DNA from: JBDREF01 sp043820045
Lineage (GTDB): Bacteria; Planctomycetota; Phycisphaerae; Sedimentisphaerales; Anaerobacaceae
DNA: 30,897 nt
Reading direction: 5' to 3'
Assembly: GCA_043820045.1 (NCBI GenBank)
Contig: JBDREF010000457.1
Coordinates: 1-30,897, forward strand
Part shown: positions 15,286 to 24,269 of the stretch, one piece after another
Position numbering within the stretch: position 1 is the first letter of the stretch
Layout: each line of letters starts with the position of its first letter
Notes under the pieces: model-generated
The model's input: the letters and a program-made list of their open reading frames with translations, nothing else
The model's database searches: none
Told to the model about the DNA's origin: nothing
Translations under genes and position numbers: made by a program

Positions 15286-16056
15286 TTCCTTCTCCCCAAA
15301 TATAACCGCAAACAGTTACTTCGCTTTTTTTGTGAATCGCCCGCACCGTGCGATTTGTCATCAAGTAACTAATAACCAGATTCAATTTGGGTGCTCAAAG
15401 TAGAGGAAGACTTGAGAACCCCCCATTCCGATTTAGTCCCCCCGGGACTGTCTATAGCACTAATTTTACCGCATTGCTCCACAAAAGTCAAGAGTTTTTG
15501 GGGGTCATCCGGTGGGCCGGTGCGATTTTTCCGGCCGGAGGTATCTGTGTGGCCGGGAATAGAATTGTTTTGGGACTATGCGGTTATTCGCGGCGGCAAC
15601 GCGATGGATTTTTTGCGCGGACTAATCAGGGTAAATCGAGGGCCTTGTTGAAGTGCGCAATTGATTTGTGGATTGTCGCTGTGAGGCGCCGTCCAAATCC
15701 GGCGCAAGAAAAAAACGCGGGTAATGCCGTTTGTCTGCCGGTACTACACAAGTCGGCGATTTTGACGGAAGGGCCGTTATGTGCGCGCAAAAAAATTGAG
15801 GGCTGACCCTGATGACCAGCCCCCCATTTGAAGAAAGGAGTATTATGATGCCATGTGGCGTCTAACTCACTCCGGATCCGTCCGCTGCAATTTCCGAAAA
15901 GACCCTCGCGAAACAAGGTTTGCAGGTGACGGTCAAACGATATGGCTTTTTCGACCCCCTCACTGCCCCTCAACTGCGTTTGCTCTAATAATATTATACG
16001 TCATATTTTGCCGAATGCCAAATCGAATTTTCCAGCGTTGGCTGATTTTTGACGCC
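15286..16056. other. Intergenic stretch without a supported gene
   Basis: Reading frames on both strands here lack ribosome sites and protein-like composition. Visible items are a small hairpin AGTCCC/GGGACT (15435-15449), the terminator at 15789-15822, and a strong AAAGGAG site (15834-15840) followed by a six-codon frame MMPCGV at 15845-15865, which may be a chance start or the stub of a lost gene. Confidence 0.5.
15789..15822 (-). terminator. Intrinsic terminator downstream of the cadherin-like gene
   Basis: GGGCTG (15800-15805) pairs with CAGCCC (15817-15822). On the minus strand the stem is followed by TCAATTTTTTT. It lies about 235 bp beyond the stop of the gene ending at 16057 and is oriented to end that transcript. 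Confidence 0.55.
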
Positions 16057-17445
16057 TCAATACCATTCAATTACCGCATAGACGTAATCGACCGATGTTT
16101 TGCTCTCGCCGGAGGTATTATTTGCGACTCGGAACTGAAGCGAGTTGGCCTTCTCGGGGGTTTCAACGGCGCTCGTAACGTCCCATGAATCGATTGCTTC
16201 GTTGCTTTCTCCCTGCCGTACCGGGGCCTCTATTGATGCCCAGACGGCTGGTTTGGTCGGCCAGCCCGTACCTACGGCCCATTCCAATTTGCCGTTGCGA
16301 AACTGTTGGTCCTCGAAGTGCTCGATATAAACGACAACCGAAATTATTGACGCTCCCGATGGAATAGACGCATCGTTAAACTCGTAACATGTATAGGAAA
16401 GAGGGGCGGTTTCCAGTCGGTTGTTGTCACTGGCCTGCACGGCGGGGACCTTGTCTTTCATAGATATTCTATCTTTGCCTTTTTGAGTAAAACAATCCGC
16501 GACATTCATGGTGCTTTTTAAAGGCGAGGTCAGAGATGTGACCGTAACGGTAAAAGACTGAGTATCGAAAGCCCGAATCCTGTTGCTGTCCGCGACGGTG
16601 ACCACTACATCATGGCTGCCGGCCTGGGCGCTCGTCGGCCCCCACTCTATCAATCCAGTGGCCGGGTTTATAGTCATGCCTTCAGGTTTCCTGGTCAGGG
16701 AGTAGGTCAGTGTATCTCCGGCGTCGGGGTCCTTGGCGCGAACGGTATAAAGATAGGACGCCCACACCCTCGTTGTTTCCACGGGCTTCGAAGTTATCGA
16801 AGGCGCATCGTTCACTGCTTCGATGGTGACGGTGACCGCAGCCGTAGCGGTTCCGCCGTTGCCGTCGCTCAGGGTGTAAGTGAACGTATCGGTTCCGCAG
16901 AAGTTCCTGTTGGGGGCGTAGGCCAGCGTGCCGTCGGTATTAATGGTGACCGAACCGTTGCTGCCCTGGGTCGCATCGATTACCGTCAGCCGGCCGTTAT
17001 CGACGTCGGTGTCGTTCGCCAGGACGTCAATGGCCACGACGGGAACGTCTTCCTGCGCCTTGGCGCTGTCGTCATTGGCCGTCGGCGGGTCGTTGACCGG
17101 CATAACCGCGATAGAGATGGTGGCGGCGGCGCTGTCAATCTTGCCGTCGCTGACTTTGAACGTGAAACTGTCCTTGCCGCTGAAATTATCGCGGGGGCTG
17201 TAGGTCAGGTTTGGCACCGTCCCGCTGAGAGTTCCCTGCGACGGACCCGTCAGCACGCCGTAGGTCAGAGGGTCGGCGTCCCGGTCGCTGCCGGTCAGCG
17301 TGATGGGCGTCGGTGTGTCCTCCTGAACCGTCACACTATTAGCTTCGACTGTCGGCGGGTGATTGGCCGTGGCCGCCAAAAATGCCACGAGAACTATGAT
17401 GACAATAGCTGCCAGTACTGAAAGAAGAATTACTGTCCTTTTCAT
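16057..17445 (-). CDS. Membrane-anchored cadherin/Ig-like repeat protein
   Basis: The 462-residue protein starts with a basic tip and one hydrophobic helix (about 4-26), which acts as signal anchor or uncleaved signal. Two cadherin-like Ig domains of the VCBS/Big_9 type follow (about 30-115 and 118-210), with linker motifs NHPPTV, VNDPPTANDDSA and VNDAPSITS, and inner motifs DRDADPLTY and FSGKDSFTFKVSDG. A putative-Ig (He_PIG) domain covers about 212-300 (GLIEWGPTSAQAGSHDVVV). The last 150 residues form an unrecognised beta-rich module ending YAVIEWY. GGAGGAG lies just before the ATG. Such proteins usually act in adhesion or carbohydrate binding at the cell surface. There is no PEP-CTERM signal. 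Confidence 0.85.
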   Translation of the reverse strand: MKRTVILLSVLAAIVIIVLVAFLAATANHPPTVEANSVTVQEDTPTPITLTGSDRDADPLTYGVLTGPSQGTLSGTVPNLTYSPRDNFSGKDSFTFKVSDGKIDSAAATISIAVMPVNDPPTANDDSAKAQEDVPVVAIDVLANDTDVDNGRLTVIDATQGSNGSVTINTDGTLAYAPNRNFCGTDTFTYTLSDGNGGTATAAVTVTIEAVNDAPSITSKPVETTRVWASYLYTVRAKDPDAGDTLTYSLTRKPEGMTINPATGLIEWGPTSAQAGSHDVVVTVADSNRIRAFDTQSFTVTVTSLTSPLKSTMNVADCFTQKGKDRISMKDKVPAVQASDNNRLETAPLSYTCYEFNDASIPSGASIISVVVYIEHFEDQQFRNGKLEWAVGTGWPTKPAVWASIEAPVRQGESNEAIDSWDVTSAVETPEKANSLQFRVANNTSGESKTSVDYVYAVIEWY

Positions 17446-17727
17446 AATGCTCCTCCATGAAAGACTCCAAGAGCCTCCTATTGAGCTTCACATTTCCAAC
17501 AAAACCGGACGGCGCCGGAAAAACTTCTCTGGGGTGTTGAAAACCACTGTGAACCCGAGCCTCATAATTATTATACTGTCGTGTCTTCTCATCTGCGAGT
17601 ATATTTTTCCAACAAATTTTCAGCGAGGAGCAGCCGCTTTGATTGGCGTAGGAAAGTCCAGGTTGCATAACATCCTGTTAAAGTTGATCTTATCACAATT
17701 TGGCCCCGGCGGAATAATTAACTTTCA

Positions 17728-17755
17728 TTGACTTGCGGCGGCGAGATAGTATAAT
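17728..17755 (+). promoter_or_regulatory. Strong sigma70-type promoter for the prepilin-like gene
   Basis: TTGACT (17728-17733) and a perfect TATAAT (17750-17755) are 16 bp apart. The start codon at 17808 gives a leader of about 45 bases. It lies in the divergent gap with the cadherin-like gene. Confidence 0.75.
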
Positions 17756-17807
17756 ATTTGTGTAGCGTCTTTCGACAACTTCTTAAATGAAAGGCAGGAG
17801 TGTGGCT

Positions 17808-18563
17808 ATGCACGACCGGCGAGGATTCACGTTGATAGAGCTGTTGGTGGTGATTGCCGTCATTGCATTGTTGATGGCGATACTTCTGCCGGCGCTGCAA
17901 AAGGCCAAGGAGCAGGGCAAGAAGGTCATCTGCAAGAACAACCTCAAGCAAATCGGCATCAGCCTGACCATGTACGGCTCGGAAAACGACGGCCGGCTGC
18001 CGCTCAACGCCGCGGGAAACTGGATGTGGGACGTCTCCTACGCCACCACCGACTACATAATAGCAACCGGCGGCGACAAACAAACCTTCTATTGCCCCTG
18101 CGATCCGAGCAAGACGGCCGAAATGGCAAATCTCTGGCAGTTCAGCCAGAACGCCCCGATAGGAGCCGACCCTGATTCGTTCGCCGAGCCTGAGACCGGC
18201 CGGGAAAACCAGTTCAGGGTCACCGGCTACTTTTGGATGATGGACACCCGCAACGGAAGGTCCTACCACCCGCAGGGCACACCGAAGAAGGACTGGGTCA
18301 CCACGCTCAACTGCAAACAGCCATCTTCCACCGAGCTTGTTGCCGATGCGACCCTCAGCACCGGCGCCGACCCCGATACCGCCAGCTTCACCCAGGTCGC
18401 CGGCGGCACGTATAGCCGTTGGCAAATCTACGACCGCACCAATCACTTGAGAGGCGGCGACAGCCCCGACGGCGACAACATCCTCTTCGTTGACGGACAT
18501 CTCGAATGGCGCCGTTTCAGAGACATGGCAGTCCGCGTCTCGCCACCTTATCATTGGTGGTAA
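17808..18563 (+). CDS. Prepilin-like H-X9-DG protein
   Basis: The protein starts MHDRRGFTLIELLVVIAVIA, a type III signal with cleavage after Gly6 and Glu at +5. The C-terminal region has NHLRGGDSPDGDNILFVDGH, which fits the H-X9-DG motif of the large planctomycete pseudopilin family (DUF1559-like). Four cysteines include CPC near position 95. The ATG at 17808 has AGGAG 8 bases before it and is preferred over the ATG at 17787. At 251 residues it is ordinary for the family, whose members occur in many copies per genome. Its own promoter suggests expression independent of the pilus operon, although the pilus machine would have to process and assemble it. Confidence 0.9.
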   Translation: MHDRRGFTLIELLVVIAVIALLMAILLPALQKAKEQGKKVICKNNLKQIGISLTMYGSENDGRLPLNAAGNWMWDVSYATTDYIIATGGDKQTFYCPCDPSKTAEMANLWQFSQNAPIGADPDSFAEPETGRENQFRVTGYFWMMDTRNGRSYHPQGTPKKDWVTTLNCKQPSSTELVADATLSTGADPDTASFTQVAGGTYSRWQIYDRTNHLRGGDSPDGDNILFVDGHLEWRRFRDMAVRVSPPYHWW

Positions 18564-18602
18564 CGTTATAGAGTTGACGCCCGCGGCAACTGCTTTCGGC
18601 TC

Positions 18603-18621
18603 AAGACGGCCACGCCGTCTT
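18603..18621. terminator. Hairpin between convergent genes
   Basis: AAGACGGC (18603-18610) pairs with GCCGTCTT (18614-18621) around CAC. It lies between the convergent prepilin-like and GH53 genes. No clear T-run follows on either strand, so terminator activity is uncertain. Confidence 0.4.
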
Positions 18622-18682
18622 CAATGAAGATGTGTGCCTTTGCCTCCCGGCAATTACACACCTTTTTCTCGGTGCTCTCGAA

Positions 18683-19744
18683 TCATCTTCTTGTGAACTT
18701 GTCGAAGACGGTTATTACGGGTAGTGCGTTGCCGTCGTCGTCGAACATGCCGCGGCGTCGCAGGCCGCCGGTTACCGCGGGCTCCCACCAGAACACACCC
18801 TTGCCCCTGTTGTGAGGCGTGCTCAGGACGATCCGGTTCACCTCGTCGAGGAACTGCTGCTGTCCTTCGGGCGTCTCCGGGAAGGGCGCAGGTTTGCCTT
18901 TGTATTCGGCGTCTCTCCAGTTATACGCTACTTCCACGAGGATGATGTCCTTCTGGTATTCGTTGGCCATGAAAATCATATTCTCTCGAAGATCGAGCAG
19001 CGTGCCGTGCCACCACGGGTAGTAGGATTGCCCGATGACGTCGTAGTCAACGCCGTACGAGTGCCACTTATCAAAGAACGCCTTCGTCCGTCTCTTGTCG
19101 CCGCCGCGGTCGATATGGACCATGATGAGGGGACGTTGGGCGTTGCCCCGGCCCGCATCGACGCCGTTTATCCCGGCTTTCATCAACTCGGCGAAGTTGT
19201 CCCAGTTGTCCGGCAGCTTGCCGTCGGGCCAAATCATGCCGTTGATGATTTCGTTACCGGGCTGGACCATATCGGGCAGAACACCGGCCTCCCGAAAGGC
19301 GGCTATTGTATCGCGGGTGTATTCGAATACGGCCTGCACCAGCTCGGCGTGCGACTTGCCCTCCCATGCCTTGGGCGCGTATTGTTTGCCCGGGTCCGCC
19401 CAGGTGTCGGAGTAGTGATAGTTCAGCAGAAACTTAAAGCCAAGCTCTTTGGCCTGCTTAGCCGCAGAGATAGTGTATTCGAGGTTGTTCGGCAGCCTCG
19501 TTGGCGTGTGGAACAGCCTCAGGCGGATCCAGTTGTAGCCGTGGGCCCGGAAGATTTGCAGGCCGGGCTTCGCCTCGCCGCCGTCTTTGAACACGGTCCC
19601 GTGCTCCTCGGCCTGCCCGAGGAAGGACAGGTCTGCGCCGATGGCGTAATCCAGGGCGTATGTCGAGCCGGGCGTGCAAAGGCCAGCCGCAACAAAAACC
19701 ACTATCACAGGGAGAATCCCCTTGAGTTCGTGAGTCATCTTCAT
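18683..19744 (-). CDS. Exported arabinogalactan endo-beta-1,4-galactanase (GH53)
   Basis: The 353-residue enzyme has a signal peptide (about 1-30). The mature part starts DYAIGADLSFLGQAEEHG, the usual GH53 opening (GADVS-type). Further GH53 features are NWIRLRLFH (71-79) and NYHYSDTWADPGKQ (108-121). The acid/base is Glu165 in PGNEIINGMIWPDG, and the nucleophile is Glu271 in ILVEVAYNW. The C-terminus has GVFWWEPA. It cleaves beta-1,4-galactan, releasing galacto-oligosaccharides outside the cytoplasm. AAGGAG lies 8 bases before the ATG. It follows the SecD-head-like gene with a 12 bp gap, so the two are probably co-transcribed. No transporter or other galactan gene is nearby. Confidence 0.92.
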   Translation of the reverse strand: MKMTHELKGILPVIVVFVAAGLCTPGSTYALDYAIGADLSFLGQAEEHGTVFKDGGEAKPGLQIFRAHGYNWIRLRLFHTPTRLPNNLEYTISAAKQAKELGFKFLLNYHYSDTWADPGKQYAPKAWEGKSHAELVQAVFEYTRDTIAAFREAGVLPDMVQPGNEIINGMIWPDGKLPDNWDNFAELMKAGINGVDAGRGNAQRPLIMVHIDRGGDKRRTKAFFDKWHSYGVDYDVIGQSYYPWWHGTLLDLRENMIFMANEYQKDIILVEVAYNWRDAEYKGKPAPFPETPEGQQQFLDEVNRIVLSTPHNRGKGVFWWEPAVTGGLRRRGMFDDDGNALPVITVFDKFTRR

Positions 19745-19755
19745 GACAAAACTCC

Positions 19756-20571
19756 TTATCTATATATGAAAAGAACCAGTATGGAAACAACCAGTATGAA
19801 GAGCACACCGGGAACCAGGTACGTCACAATTGCCTTTGGAGCCGGGGGTGGCGTCAGGGCAGGCAGAACGGCCTTTTGCAGAACCTTTATCATATCCTCG
19901 ATTTGTCCTTCGGTAAAATCTCCGGGTATGACCGCGAAGCTCCGAATAGCTGTCATAATGTTCGATGCTGAGGCCACCTTGCCGTCAACTATGATTGCCA
20001 GATGTCTGCCTACATTTGCCCCGGTCAAGGAATAGAACAGGTTCGCCCCTTCTCGGTTAAACTGGAGTTGAACGCACGTTCTTCCATTATTGTCTTTGCC
20101 TTTACTAACCCTCTCAAGTCCCCAGTCTGTTCCGGGCCAGATTACGAAAGGCACCCAGTTGTGCACAAGCAAATACTGCACTCCCTGGTACTCCTCGGTG
20201 ATTAGAAATTCCGGGCCCTTTACGCCCGGCATCATTTCGAACCACACAAATTCGTCGTCACGGCTTATCGAAGCCAGTGGGCCGTTCGAAATCAAATCTT
20301 CTCTGGCGCGAGCAATATCGTCCTCCGTAAGGCGACTTGGTGCTCGGCTCGACGGAACCTTCGCCGGTGCAATCCGAAATTGCAGCACATCGGCGCCGCT
20401 GTCCGCCTCGGGATTTTCTCTGGGGTTAACGTCACGTGGCCCTTCGGTGATGTTCCCGGCTACCGAGTTTGCATCTGCGGCACGTGCCGGTCCGCCAATG
20501 CACGCGGTCAAAATCCCCAGGGCCAAGGCGCAGAGAAGTAATGATCGACAAAACAATAGAGAAGATTCCAT
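19756..20571 (-). CDS. Lipoprotein with a stand-alone SecD P1-head-like domain
   Basis: The 271-residue protein starts with a lipoprotein signal (LLCALALGILTAC, lipobox L-T-A-C, Cys24). A polar linker follows. The domain at about 65-235 resembles the periplasmic P1 head of SecD: an early VLQFRIAPAKV strand, LTEDDIARAREDLIS, and the hallmark run QFNREGANLFYSLTGANVGR, HLAIIVDGKVASASNI and FTEGQIEDMIKVLQKAVLPA. A single C-terminal helix (about 248-268) adds a second membrane tie. None of the SecD transport helices is present. The ATG at 20571 has GAGGAA 9 bases upstream; the frame is open from 20619. Function is unknown; binding exported polypeptides is a guess. It lies 12 bp upstream of the GH53 gene. 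Confidence 0.75.
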   Translation of the reverse strand: MESSLLFCRSLLLCALALGILTACIGGPARAADANSVAGNITEGPRDVNPRENPEADSGADVLQFRIAPAKVPSSRAPSRLTEDDIARAREDLISNGPLASISRDDEFVWFEMMPGVKGPEFLITEEYQGVQYLLVHNWVPFVIWPGTDWGLERVSKGKDNNGRTCVQLQFNREGANLFYSLTGANVGRHLAIIVDGKVASASNIMTAIRSFAVIPGDFTEGQIEDMIKVLQKAVLPALTPPPAPKAIVTYLVPGVLFILVVSILVLFIYR

Positions 20572-20733
20572 GGTCAGTGTTTCCTCACTGAGATTTCCCG
20601 CACGACTTTGCTCAATCACAGTGCTGAGCCTAATTTACGGTACATTATCAAGTCAGTCCTGGGCGGTCAAGCTTTCTGCCCTGTCTCGATGCGTTGCCAT
20701 ATATCCCGTCCTCCGATTTGGTCAATTTTGAGC

Positions 20734-20762
20734 TTGCAGGAGCAGCTCTGGAGTCTTATACT
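20734..20762 (+). promoter_or_regulatory. Candidate ffh promoter
   Basis: TTGCAG (20734-20739) and TATACT (20757-20762) are 17 bp apart, with the ffh start at 20817. It lies in the divergent gap between the SecD-head-like gene and ffh. Confidence 0.5.
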
Positions 20763-20816
20763 ATTCAGTTTATTATAATCACCGGGGTCTGACGCCCGGG
20801 AATCGAGAATCGGGAT

Positions 20817-22247
20817 ATGTTTGAGGCATTGACGGAAAAATTTAATTCGGTGTTCAGGTCGCTTTCCGGCCGGGGCAAGATCACCGAGGCGAACATCTCG
20901 GACGCCATGCGGGAGGTCCGCAAGGCCCTGTTGGAGGCGGACGTCAACTACAACGTCGTCAAGCAGTTCTGCAAGGACGTTACGCAGGCGGCGCTCGGCG
21001 CCGAGGTGATAAAGAGCCTGCATCCCAGCCAGGTGATGGTAAAAATCGTCAATGACGAGCTGACGAGGCTCATGGGGCCGGTCGATACCCGCATCTATTA
21101 TGTCTCGCCCGGGCCCACGGTTATCATGTTGGCCGGCCTGCAGGGCTGCGGCAAGACGACCACTGCCGCCAAATTGGGCAAGTATCTCGTGGCAAACGGC
21201 AAGAAACCGCTTCTGGTTGCCGACGACCTCCAGAGACCGGCCGCCATCGAGCAATTGATTATTCTCGGCCAGCAGGCGAACATCGACGTTTACAGCGAGG
21301 ACAGCAAGAACGCGGTCAAGGTAGCCAAGAACGGCCTCAAGCACGCCCGGGAAAACGGCTACGACGTTGTCGTGCTCGATACCGCCGGTCGGCTGCACAT
21401 AGACCAGGGGATGATGAACGAGGTGGCCGACGTCGCCAAGGCCGTCACACCTCAACAGATATACCTCGTTTGCGATGCAATGACCGGCCAGGACGCCGTC
21501 AATTCCGCAAAAGAGTTCAACGAGCGTCTCGAACTTGACGGCGTCATCCTGACCAAGCTGGATGGCGACGCCCGCGGCGGCGCGGCGTTGAGCGTCAAAG
21601 CCGTAACCGGCAAACCCATCAAGTTCATCGGCGTCGGCGAAAAGCTCGACAAGCTGGAAGAATTTCACCCCGACCGTATGGCCGGCCGAATTTTGGGCAT
21701 GGGCGACGTCGTATCGTTAGTCGAGAAGGCCCAGGAGCACTTCGAGGTCGAAGAAGCCGTGAAGCTGCAAAAGAAAATGGCCAAGGGCAGCTTCGGATTC
21801 GACGACTTCCTCAAGCAGATGCAGGCCGTCAAGAAAATGGGCGGCATAAAAGACCTGATGAAAATGATGCCGGGGATGGCAGGGCAGGTTGACGAGCTGG
21901 ACCTCGACGGCGCAGAGCTCAAACAGATGGAAGCAATCGTCCATTCGATGACGCTGCAGGAAAGGCGCGACCCGGAGCTGATAGAAACGTCACGGCGAAA
22001 GCGAATCGCAGCCGGGGCCGGTGTCGAAGTCCAGGCCGTTTCCAGCCTCGTAAAGACGTTCAGACGCAGCAGGGACATGCTCAAGGCGTTGAGCGGCGGC
22101 AGCTTCGGTGGGCTCAAGAGCCTGCTTTCGGGCGGCTTTAACATGGGCGCACTGAGCCAGATGATGTCCAGCGGCAAAAAAATCAAGCAGCGCTCGAAAC
22201 GCAAGCAGGTCATCAAGCGAAGAGGCAAGATAAAGAAAAGACGATAG
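20817..22247 (+). CDS. ffh: Signal recognition particle GTPase Ffh
   Basis: Ffh binds signal peptides on the ribosome and delivers them to FtsY. The N domain covers about 1-90. The G domain has G1 GLQGCGKTT (107-115), DTAGR (188-192) and TKLDGDARGG (246-255). The sequence VADDLQRPAAIEQL replaces the common VAADTYRPAA form. The methionine-rich M domain spans about 320-430, with MKMMPGMAG and the RNA-binding SRRKRIAAGAG motif. The tail is unusually basic (KIKQRSKRKQVIKRRG). At 476 residues it is slightly longer than typical. The ribosome site is weak. In many bacteria ffh directly precedes rpsP; here three genes or remnants lie between. Confidence 0.97.
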   Translation: MFEALTEKFNSVFRSLSGRGKITEANISDAMREVRKALLEADVNYNVVKQFCKDVTQAALGAEVIKSLHPSQVMVKIVNDELTRLMGPVDTRIYYVSPGPTVIMLAGLQGCGKTTTAAKLGKYLVANGKKPLLVADDLQRPAAIEQLIILGQQANIDVYSEDSKNAVKVAKNGLKHARENGYDVVVLDTAGRLHIDQGMMNEVADVAKAVTPQQIYLVCDAMTGQDAVNSAKEFNERLELDGVILTKLDGDARGGAALSVKAVTGKPIKFIGVGEKLDKLEEFHPDRMAGRILGMGDVVSLVEKAQEHFEVEEAVKLQKKMAKGSFGFDDFLKQMQAVKKMGGIKDLMKMMPGMAGQVDELDLDGAELKQMEAIVHSMTLQERRDPELIETSRRKRIAAGAGVEVQAVSSLVKTFRRSRDMLKALSGGSFGGLKSLLSGGFNMGALSQMMSSGKKIKQRSKRKQVIKRRGKIKKRR

Positions 22248-22347
22248 AACCAGGCCCTTTGCCGAAAATTGACTGGTTAAAATTGTCGCTGTCTGCCGAA
22301 AGAATCGAAATCCAACGTATATCAGGTTTGTGAGCTATAACTTAATA

Positions 22348-23805
22348 ATGAACGAAGATATGAACCGTCGCAGTTTCCTGAGGTTTGCCGGTGCAGCCGC
22401 AACCGGGGCGGTGCTGTCCGGTTTTGCGGCAGCGGTGGAATCGAATCCCGCCGTCGCCGGCGATGGAACGGCGATCAAACCGAACTTTATCATCATCTTC
22501 TGCGACGATTTAGGTTACGGCGACGTTGGCTGCTTCGGCTCGAAGAAGCATCGCACGCCGAATATCGACCGCATGGCCGCCGAAGGGATGCGATTCACGA
22601 GCTTTTATGTGACCAGCGGCGTCTGCACGCCGTCGCGGTCGAGCCTTATGACCGGCTGCTATCCCCGCCGCGTCAACATGCACGAGAGCGACCGGAACGA
22701 ATGTGTTCTGTTCCCTGTCGCCAGAAAGGGTCTTAACCCGGACGAAATTACCGTCGCCGAGGTTCTAAAGGGCCGCGGCTACGCGACCGCGTGTGTCGGC
22801 AAGTGGCATTTGGGCGACCAGCCGGAGTTTCTGCCGACCAGCCAGGGCTTCGATTACTACTACGGCATACCGTACAGCAACGATATGGGTGCCAATCAGC
22901 GGAACAACAATCCGCCGTTGCCGCTGCTGCGAAACGAAAAAGTCATCGAAGCGCCCGTCGACCAGAACACGCTGACGAAACGCTATACGCAGGAAGTCAT
23001 CAGGTTCATTACCGAGAACAAAGACAAGCCGTTCTTCGTCTATCTACCGCACACGATGCCGCACAACCCGGTGCATTCCAGCGAGAAGTTCCGCGGTCGC
23101 AGCGCCAACGGCGGCTACGGCGACAGCGTCGAAGAGATCGACTGGTCCACCGGCGAAATCCTCGCGACGCTCAAGAATCTGGATATTGACGACCGCACCC
23201 TGGTTGTATTCACCTCCGACAACGGGGCGGCTCCTCGATGGGGCGGCAGCAATCTGCCGCTTTCGGGCTGGAAGGGCAGCACGATGGAAGGGGGGATGCG
23301 CGAGCCGTGCGTGATGCGTTGGCCGGGCAGGATTCCGGCGGGCGGGACGTGCGACGAGCTGGCTTCGACGCTCGATATTTTGCCGACTTTTGCGAAATTA
23401 GCCGGCACAAAAAAACTGGAAGACCGTATACTGGACGGCAAAGATATCTGGCCGTTGATGGCCGGGCAGGAAGGAGCCCGGTCGCCGCATGAGGCGTTTT
23501 ACTACTACCAGATGGACCAGTTGCAGGCGGTTCGCTCGGGCAGGTGGAAGCTGCATCTGCCGCTCAAGGTCAAAAAAAGCAACTGGGGGGCAGGGACGCC
23601 GGATACGCCCTTGAGGCTGTACGACCTCGGAGCCGACATAGGCGAGGAAAAAGACCTCGCCGACCGGCATCCTGAAGTGGTCGAGCGGCTGCTCGCCCTG
23701 GCGCAAAAGGCTCGCGAGGATCTCGGCGACGTCAACTATATCGGCAGGCAGCGACAGGCCGGCTGGGTTGTAACGCCCAGGCCGTTAAGGAATGACCAAA
23801 TTTGA
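22348..23805 (+). CDS. Tat-exported sulfatase (type I, formylglycine-dependent)
   Basis: The 485-residue enzyme hydrolyses sulfate esters, probably on a polysaccharide. A Tat signal is visible at the N-terminus (NRRSFLRFAGAAATGAVLSG). The metal site starts with FCDDLGYGD (Asp53/Asp54). The maturation motif CTPSRSSLMTG (Cys93) needs conversion to formylglycine. KWHLG, HTMPHNPVH and FTSDNGA are further conserved sulfatase motifs. The start is uncertain: ATG at 22348, ATG at 22360 or GTG at 22330, none with a clear ribosome site. It is an accessory gene inside the usually compact ffh-rpsP interval. The exact substrate cannot be read from the sequence. No sulfatase-maturing enzyme is in the window. 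Confidence 0.93.
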   Translation: MNEDMNRRSFLRFAGAAATGAVLSGFAAAVESNPAVAGDGTAIKPNFIIIFCDDLGYGDVGCFGSKKHRTPNIDRMAAEGMRFTSFYVTSGVCTPSRSSLMTGCYPRRVNMHESDRNECVLFPVARKGLNPDEITVAEVLKGRGYATACVGKWHLGDQPEFLPTSQGFDYYYGIPYSNDMGANQRNNNPPLPLLRNEKVIEAPVDQNTLTKRYTQEVIRFITENKDKPFFVYLPHTMPHNPVHSSEKFRGRSANGGYGDSVEEIDWSTGEILATLKNLDIDDRTLVVFTSDNGAAPRWGGSNLPLSGWKGSTMEGGMREPCVMRWPGRIPAGGTCDELASTLDILPTFAKLAGTKKLEDRILDGKDIWPLMAGQEGARSPHEAFYYYQMDQLQAVRSGRWKLHLPLKVKKSNWGAGTPDTPLRLYDLGADIGEEKDLADRHPEVVERLLALAQKAREDLGDVNYIGRQRQAGWVVTPRPLRNDQI

Positions 23806-23849
23806 TTTTGCAAAAAAAAATACCCCCAAACTCGTCGGAATGGAGTACA

Positions 23850-24173
23850 ATGACAACAATGAATAAGATATCGATCGAACAATATCTGGAAAAAGTCGCC
23901 CGGTTCTCCGGTAGTGAGTACGGCAAGATGCTCAGATGCCAGTTCGAAGATATTCAGGGCGACAGTGAACTGGCGATGTTAGTCGCGCCGAGCCCGCAGG
24001 AGTTGGACCAGTTGAGAAAGGCAGTGGCGATAATGACGCCGGCGGAGAAGGAAAACGCCGACACCCTGAGCGACGAGCAGATCGAAAGACTCGCCGCCGA
24101 CGCTCAGATCGACCCGGCCAATCTGGCCATCTTCATGAACGGTTACGCCCTGCACTGTAAACGCGTTCCGTGA
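23850..24173 (+). CDS. Small conserved-looking hypothetical protein
   Basis: This 107-residue protein starts MTTMNKISIEQYLEKVARFS; the ATG at 23850 has GGAG 4 bases upstream, and the ATG at 23859 is an alternative. It is acidic and helix-rich, with PQELDQLRKAVAIMTPAEKE and LSDEQIERLAADAQIDPANL, and no membrane segment. I do not recognise a family. Its last 18 bases, including the stop codon, are repeated exactly at 24691-24708 on the far side of the inserted GxxExxY cassette. Insertion therefore left its coding sequence intact and separated it from rpsP. Confidence 0.65.
   Translation: MTTMNKISIEQYLEKVARFSGSEYGKMLRCQFEDIQGDSELAMLVAPSPQELDQLRKAVAIMTPAEKENADTLSDEQIERLAADAQIDPANLAIFMNGYALHCKRVP
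24156..24173 (+). repeat. Left copy of an 18-bp direct repeat flanking the cassette
   Basis: TGTAAACGCGTTCCGTGA is identical to 24691-24708. The flanking bases on both sides differ, so the repeat is exactly 18 bp. It contains the end of the upstream gene and behaves like a target-site duplication. Confidence 0.85.
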
Positions 24174-24184
24174 TCGACAAGAGA

Positions 24185-24218
24185 TTTGGACAGGATAACA
24201 GGATGAACAAGATAATTC
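24185..24218 (+). repeat. Left inverted repeat of the GxxExxY cassette
   Basis: TTTGGACAGGATAACAGGAT begins the arm. Its partner on the opposite strand lies at 24656-24690. Confidence 0.7.
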
Positions 24219-24269
24219 TGATGTTTTTTAAGAAACCATCCCGTAAATCTTGTCTAACTAACAAGAGCT

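Noticed and set aside
15387..15806. Plus-strand frame of 139 codons in the gap before the cadherin-like gene
   Set aside because: No ribosome site, no motif and composition typical of non-coding DNA; a minus-strand terminator lies at its end.
17718..18554. Long minus-strand frame (278 codons) opposite the H-X9-DG gene
   Set aside because: It is antisense to a gene with a clear prepilin signal, ribosome site and promoter. Its Gly/Val-rich composition is what the opposite strand of such a gene gives.
18812..20035. Long plus-strand frame (407 codons) opposite GH53 and the SecD-head-like gene
   Set aside because: It spans two well-identified antisense genes and the gap between them and shows no family motif.
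20667..21668. Long minus-strand frame (333 codons) opposite ffh
   Set aside because: Antisense shadow of ffh, a high-confidence gene with all GTPase motifs.
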